Assembly: GCF_032062135.1 (NCBI RefSeq)
Contig: NC_092864.1
Location: 18,486,332-18,550,331 of the forward strand
DNA: 64,000 nucleotides
Direction: 5' to 3'
From: Pyxicephalus adspersus
Lineage: Eukaryota; Chordata; Amphibia; Anura; Pyxicephalidae
Of this stretch, positions 59,914 through 64,000 are shown piece after piece (the stretch's first letter is position 1; the number at the start of each line of letters is the position of its first letter). The notes under the pieces are model-generated. The model saw only the letters and a program-made list of their open reading frames with translations. It did no database searches and was not told the DNA's origin. Position numbers and translations under genes: made by a program.

Positions 59914-60455
59914 AGTGGAACTAAAGTGAAAATAAAAAAAAGATGCACGTCTTCCATACATCCCACATTGTCCTGATTTCTTGCTTTGGCCCGGCGAGCG
60001 CTACCATCTTCATTGGTCTTCTTCCTTCTTCTGCTTATGTCACCCAATCTCGCACTGTGCAGGCGCAAAAGTGCCGTTCCCTCTGCACATGCGTAAGATC
60101 AGCATCTTTCTTTTTTTAATGACAGAAAAGTACCTTCTGTGCAGAAGGAGCAGCCCAAGCCACCTGGGATTCATAACATTCTCATTCCAGGGGGCTCTGT
60201 GCTCCTATTCAGTTTTACCACCACGAGTTTGGGTGATATGTGTTCTTCCTATATCACCTGATCTTGCAATGTGCAGGCATGAGTTTGGGTGATATGCCAT
60301 CCCGAAAAAAAATAAAAAAGCATGTGTGAGATTTGGCATGTACTGAAGGAGCAGCCCGCAGCCTTCTGGGATATGTGACGCCCCAGGAGGGTCTGGGTTT
60401 CTCATTCTGTCTTTACTGAGGCTGCGGAAAAGACAGAATGGGAGGGGTTTCCTCT
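59914..60455. repeat. TTAA-flanked element, family I (copy 2)
   Basis: TTAA sits at 59910-59913 and 60456-60459. The left terminus is AGTGGAACTAAAGTGAAAA. Internal CACCCAATCTCGCACTGTGC and CACATGCGTAAGATCAGCA parallel copy 1 at 19859. The interior carries an extra inverted segment around 60220-60370. Confidence 0.7.
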
Positions 60456-60459
60456 TTAA

Positions 60460-63400
60460 GTAAAAAATGTGATGATAGTGTTGGAGTGAGGTACCGAGGC
60501 ACGTGTAAGGAGCATGTTTCCAAAATGAGGTCTTTTCTTAAATGATTGACACAGTTTCATCAAACACATATTAAAGGAGGAGCTCATTTGGTATGAAAAA
60601 TGTGTTCCTTACTATCCTATTGATTGGCTCTACAAAAGTTTTTTTTTTTTTTGCTTGAATCAGTTGGCCCTATTCCTTTAAATTTGTATACTTTCATTTA
60701 TTCACAAATTCAAACATATGTGTGGGGTAGAGGGGTAGATGAGCAATGGTGACTACATCTATTAGTAGTTAGTCAAAATTAAATGGACTTGTTTTTGTAA
60801 TGTGAAGACGTTTTGCAACCTATTCAAGCTACATCTTCAGCTCTACAAGTGTAGGAAAACCCAGCATTTATATCAATACATCACACATGTATACAGAAGC
60901 TGTGTGAATATAAATACTCTGGTATTTCCAACACTGGCAGAACTGAAGACCTTGATAAATGAGAACGTTCAAGAGAGATGACTACTAGACTAACTACTAA
61001 TGAATCCACTTCTATCGAAATACTAACCTACAAAAAATGGTCAAAGAAAGTTGTTCAGCATGAGTTATTTTGTAAAACTGAGTCTTCCTGTTTCCTAAAT
61101 ATACATTAGAGGATGCAAAACATTAAGGATCCATTTGGATCTATTCATTGCACTGTTCTTTCTAGCCTGTTTGATCTTGGCGCACCCCTCAGAATTTTTC
61201 AGTAGCCACCTGGTTGTTTTTGGTTGATTACTGAAAAGTTGGATCACAATACAGGGACACTGGACAGTGGAGACATAATCCAAATATGATAAAAAAAAAT
61301 GTTACATACTAAGGTGGTGGGTATTTTAAAGTTGGAACAAAGTAATTGGGGCGGTAGAAAACTGGCAGAATTATAGGGAATACTGGACACCTATGGCTAC
61401 AACAACTAGGACTACTAAATTTGATTGCCCTGCCCACTTTTTGACTACAAGGCTACAGCCTCTTTCCACATTAACAGCCTCTTTCCATATTAACATGCTA
61501 TTGTTGCACATTAATGTGCATTCACAAAGGCATCTAATTCCAAACTATTGGGACAATGCACTCTATTGTGCCCAAAAAAACACAAAGCCTTTTTTCTAAT
61601 TTACAGCACTTCAACATACCAATGCTGTATCATGCATTGTGGTGATCTGAAATGGGGTGCATGGGGGTTCCCTAATTATTTTTAATTCTATTCAAATCAA
61701 TGCATTTATGGCATAATAAGTGTGCACATGTAATCTGAATAATCTTCTAATGATTAGTGATTGCTAATTTATGAGGTATATAGATCCTCAAATGCATACC
61801 CTGCCATCAAAGTTATAGACTGAAGGCATACTAGATGAGATGATGTTCAGAGACTACAGACTTGCTAGAATTATGGCTGAATACTGGATATGTTCTGTAG
61901 AAAACTGTAAGAGACAGACAACATGTTACACTATCACTCCACCTATTTGCAATTAAGATTACTCCAAATATTCCTTTAAAGGCTACAAAGCAAGTCCCCT
62001 GGTATGGGATCAGGGCTATGAACTGTGCAGTAGCCTGTATCTTGCAGAGAGAGAATAGAGTCATACATACCTGTATTGTTGGGACAGGTGAGTATAAATG
62101 AAATACTCTTCTTTTGAAGGGCTCCATTATTTGCAAAAGGGTCGCTTAAAAGAAAAGGTTTTTCACTCTGATTTAGTGCTTATTTTTCATACACAATGCA
62201 AAATATGAGGAAAATAACCATAATATTTTAGGTATATGGTATAGAAAGTAAGCTATGTTGTGGATAGTAGATAATATATCTCTATAAGATATAAGATAAT
62301 ATATCTCTATAATAACAAGCAAACTGAGCCAGTTGAGTCACAGTTTCTCCATATCAGTTTACTTCAGACAACAAGGGAAACATACCACCACAATGATGTG
62401 AGAGACTGAGAAAGGTATTCAGAAAATGATGAATTCAAGTTATTGCTCCTAAAGATAATTCTACAAGGTATTGAATCTCGGGTGTACTTAGTTTGATCAC
62501 ACATGGCTTCTCCATTCCTAATTCTTTTATCGTAAATAAATAATAACACTGTGGAATCTGTTGTGTGTTGTTTTATGCCTGAGGTTAATAAATAGATCTA
62601 AATAATTTTGGAATCTGCAAATGGTCAGATTATTTTTTTAATTATATATTTGTATTTATTTATATACATAGCTTTATATATATTAATGACTCCAACAGTT
62701 ATTGAGTGTGCAAGCTAGACCATTGGTGCAGTCTGCCATACAGATATTATCCTGTCAACCTAAGCTAGCACTCACATCTCTTTGCATATTCAAAATATAA
62801 TGTTTAAAAAAAACTTGGCTGATTTTTCAATTCACAGCAAAGTTGAGGATCTACAGTATTTATCCAGACTAAAAGATGTTTGATTTTTTAACCTCTTCCA
62901 ATGGTATAAAGTTTTTGTATTACATATCAACACCATATACCTAAAAGTGAAAGTGTTTATATCAATGCTGAAACGCATTTGAAGAACAACCTGAATGAAA
63001 TTCAACACCTCCTTCCTCTATTGTCCACAATTGGTTCTGTGTTTCTATTCCTCAAACTATCGCCTTTCTTTCCTCAAATTACACATGTTTATCATGTATG
63101 CATGTGTGTATTGAGAACCTAAACTGGTGAGCTTCATCTTTCTGTTCTCTCACAAGCTCACGTCTAATTCCCACAGTTAAACAATAATATTGTACACTCT
63201 TCCGTATGAAAAGCCTATAGGGGTAATATCCATATGAAAAGCTCAGTTTGAAAACTGACACATGTATACATACAACTTACAAATTCAATGTACATGTGCA
63301 GTATGTTATGCCACATTCACTCATGTTAAAATCTTGCTTGCTTTCTAGTAATCATTTTTTGCCACAAATGGGAAAACTTTCAGGGTTAAAATGGATCTAC

Positions 63401-63686
63401 ACAGTACTTGCAGAAACACATTTTATTATATTTCTATTCACCAATAACTATCAGTCCCAAAATTTGTTCACTTTGGTGTATTTTACCTAGCAAGAGCATG
63501 TCAGTCCTAGAACCGAAGTCTATTGGAATCTGGAAACCCCCTTTAATAAGGGGCCCCAAGATATTCACCCCCTCATTCTGTGGAGTGAGTACAGGTGTAC
63601 ACATCACCCCTTACTCATTCCTAGAAAAAAATTAGAAACTACACAAAAAAAAATCTTTATCATTCATTTTTTACTGATATTTACAG
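60460..63686. other. No gene supported
   Basis: Three kilobases of AT-rich DNA. Near 60805-60855, ACGTTTTGCAACCTATTC and ACATCTTCAGC look like a decayed dispersed-repeat tail. Nothing else seen. Confidence 0.35.
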
Positions 63687-63774
63687 GGTGCAGAAATTCC
63701 CAAAATTGAGATCCTGCAACGACCTGCCAGGAGCTCCACCCAGCTGTCCAAAGCTGATGTGGTGGGGACAAAAG
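63687..63774 (+). CDS. Candidate internal exon of an unidentified gene
   Basis: A pyrimidine-rich tract and acceptor (TTACTGATATTTACAG) precede 88 bases with one sensible open frame, ending at donor AAAAG|GTAGAT. The frame enters in phase 0 and leaves in phase 1. It reads GAEIPKIEILQRPARSS then TQLSKADVVGTK. The P-K-I-E-I-L-x-R-P string resembles the SUZ RNA-binding motif (SZRD1 has QIRILKRP), but the rest does not match a protein I recognise. One exon at the window edge cannot be placed in a gene. It could equally be chance. Confidence 0.25.
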
Positions 63775-64000
63775 GTAGATGGCCTAAGAGAGTAAAAAAT
63801 TTAAATCTGGACAGGTTCTCACTGGCATTACTCTACCATTTCTCCACTGCAGAATGCGTTAATGGGCTCTTTGAAAATCCTTCAGATCTATTTGATACTT
63901 CTTTAGCACATGCTCCCTCCTTATTATGTGGTGGTCTGGGATCATGAGCTAGGATAACCTCCGGAGGACCTACAAAAAACCACTCATAAAGCTGATGTGG
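63775..64000. other. Window end, nothing further supported
   Basis: Would be intron if the preceding exon is real. No second exon is visible before the window ends. Confidence 0.35.

Overview
The window looks like vertebrate, most likely anuran (frog), intergenic and intronic DNA. It is AT-rich, has three runs of N (30115-30495, 32176-32410, 54306-54563), no bacterial-type gene packing, and many short inverted-repeat DNA transposon families of the kind that crowd frog genomes. The frog assignment is inference from repeat style and from the one gene identified.

The only gene I can name is an interleukin-21 receptor (il21r) orthologue on the minus strand. Its cytoplasmic-tail exon is at 37397-38212 and its Box 1 (JAK-binding) exon at 41248-41332; the two join in phase 0 and align with the human IL21R order Box 1, DFK-W junction, EVYS, LD-DT-DSGF and the C-terminal Y-x-x-Q-W. 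The tail exon carries an in-frame TAG at 37904-37906 that would remove the C-terminal 168 codons, including the STAT-docking YxxQ motif. Upstream lie a cytokine-receptor D1-like exon (44806-45012) and a signal-peptide-like exon (43276-43366), in the wrong relative order for a single simple gene. I found no D2/WSxWS exon and no transmembrane exon by eye. The locus may be a decayed paralogue, a misassembly, or a functional gene with a sequence error.

Layout. 1-37 kb: intergenic, holding foldback MITEs (237, 2505, 4296, 23864, 35844), a CG-rich element family (8020, 8836, 14304, 22530, 27176), hAT-like copies with target duplications, tRNA-type SINEs, an L1 remnant (2816-3065), a Tc1 remnant (18135-18605), a broken mariner-like copy interrupted by a SINE (30561-32135), several decayed minisatellites, and an old tandem duplication (about 21.4-25.5 kb) whose copies carry different insertions. 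37-47 kb: the il21r locus and its introns, with a perfect 31-bp-stem hairpin at 44202-44270. 48-55 kb: two TTAA-bounded elements with internal hairpins, a CAGACC-type minisatellite and a 152-bp hAT MITE with an 8-bp target duplication. 55-64 kb: mostly featureless DNA with two more MITEs and, at 63687-63774 on the plus strand, a candidate exon of an unidentified gene.

No rRNA, confident tRNA, CRISPR or prokaryotic feature was seen. Repeat families are named here by their own sequence; classification from termini and target duplications is inference.
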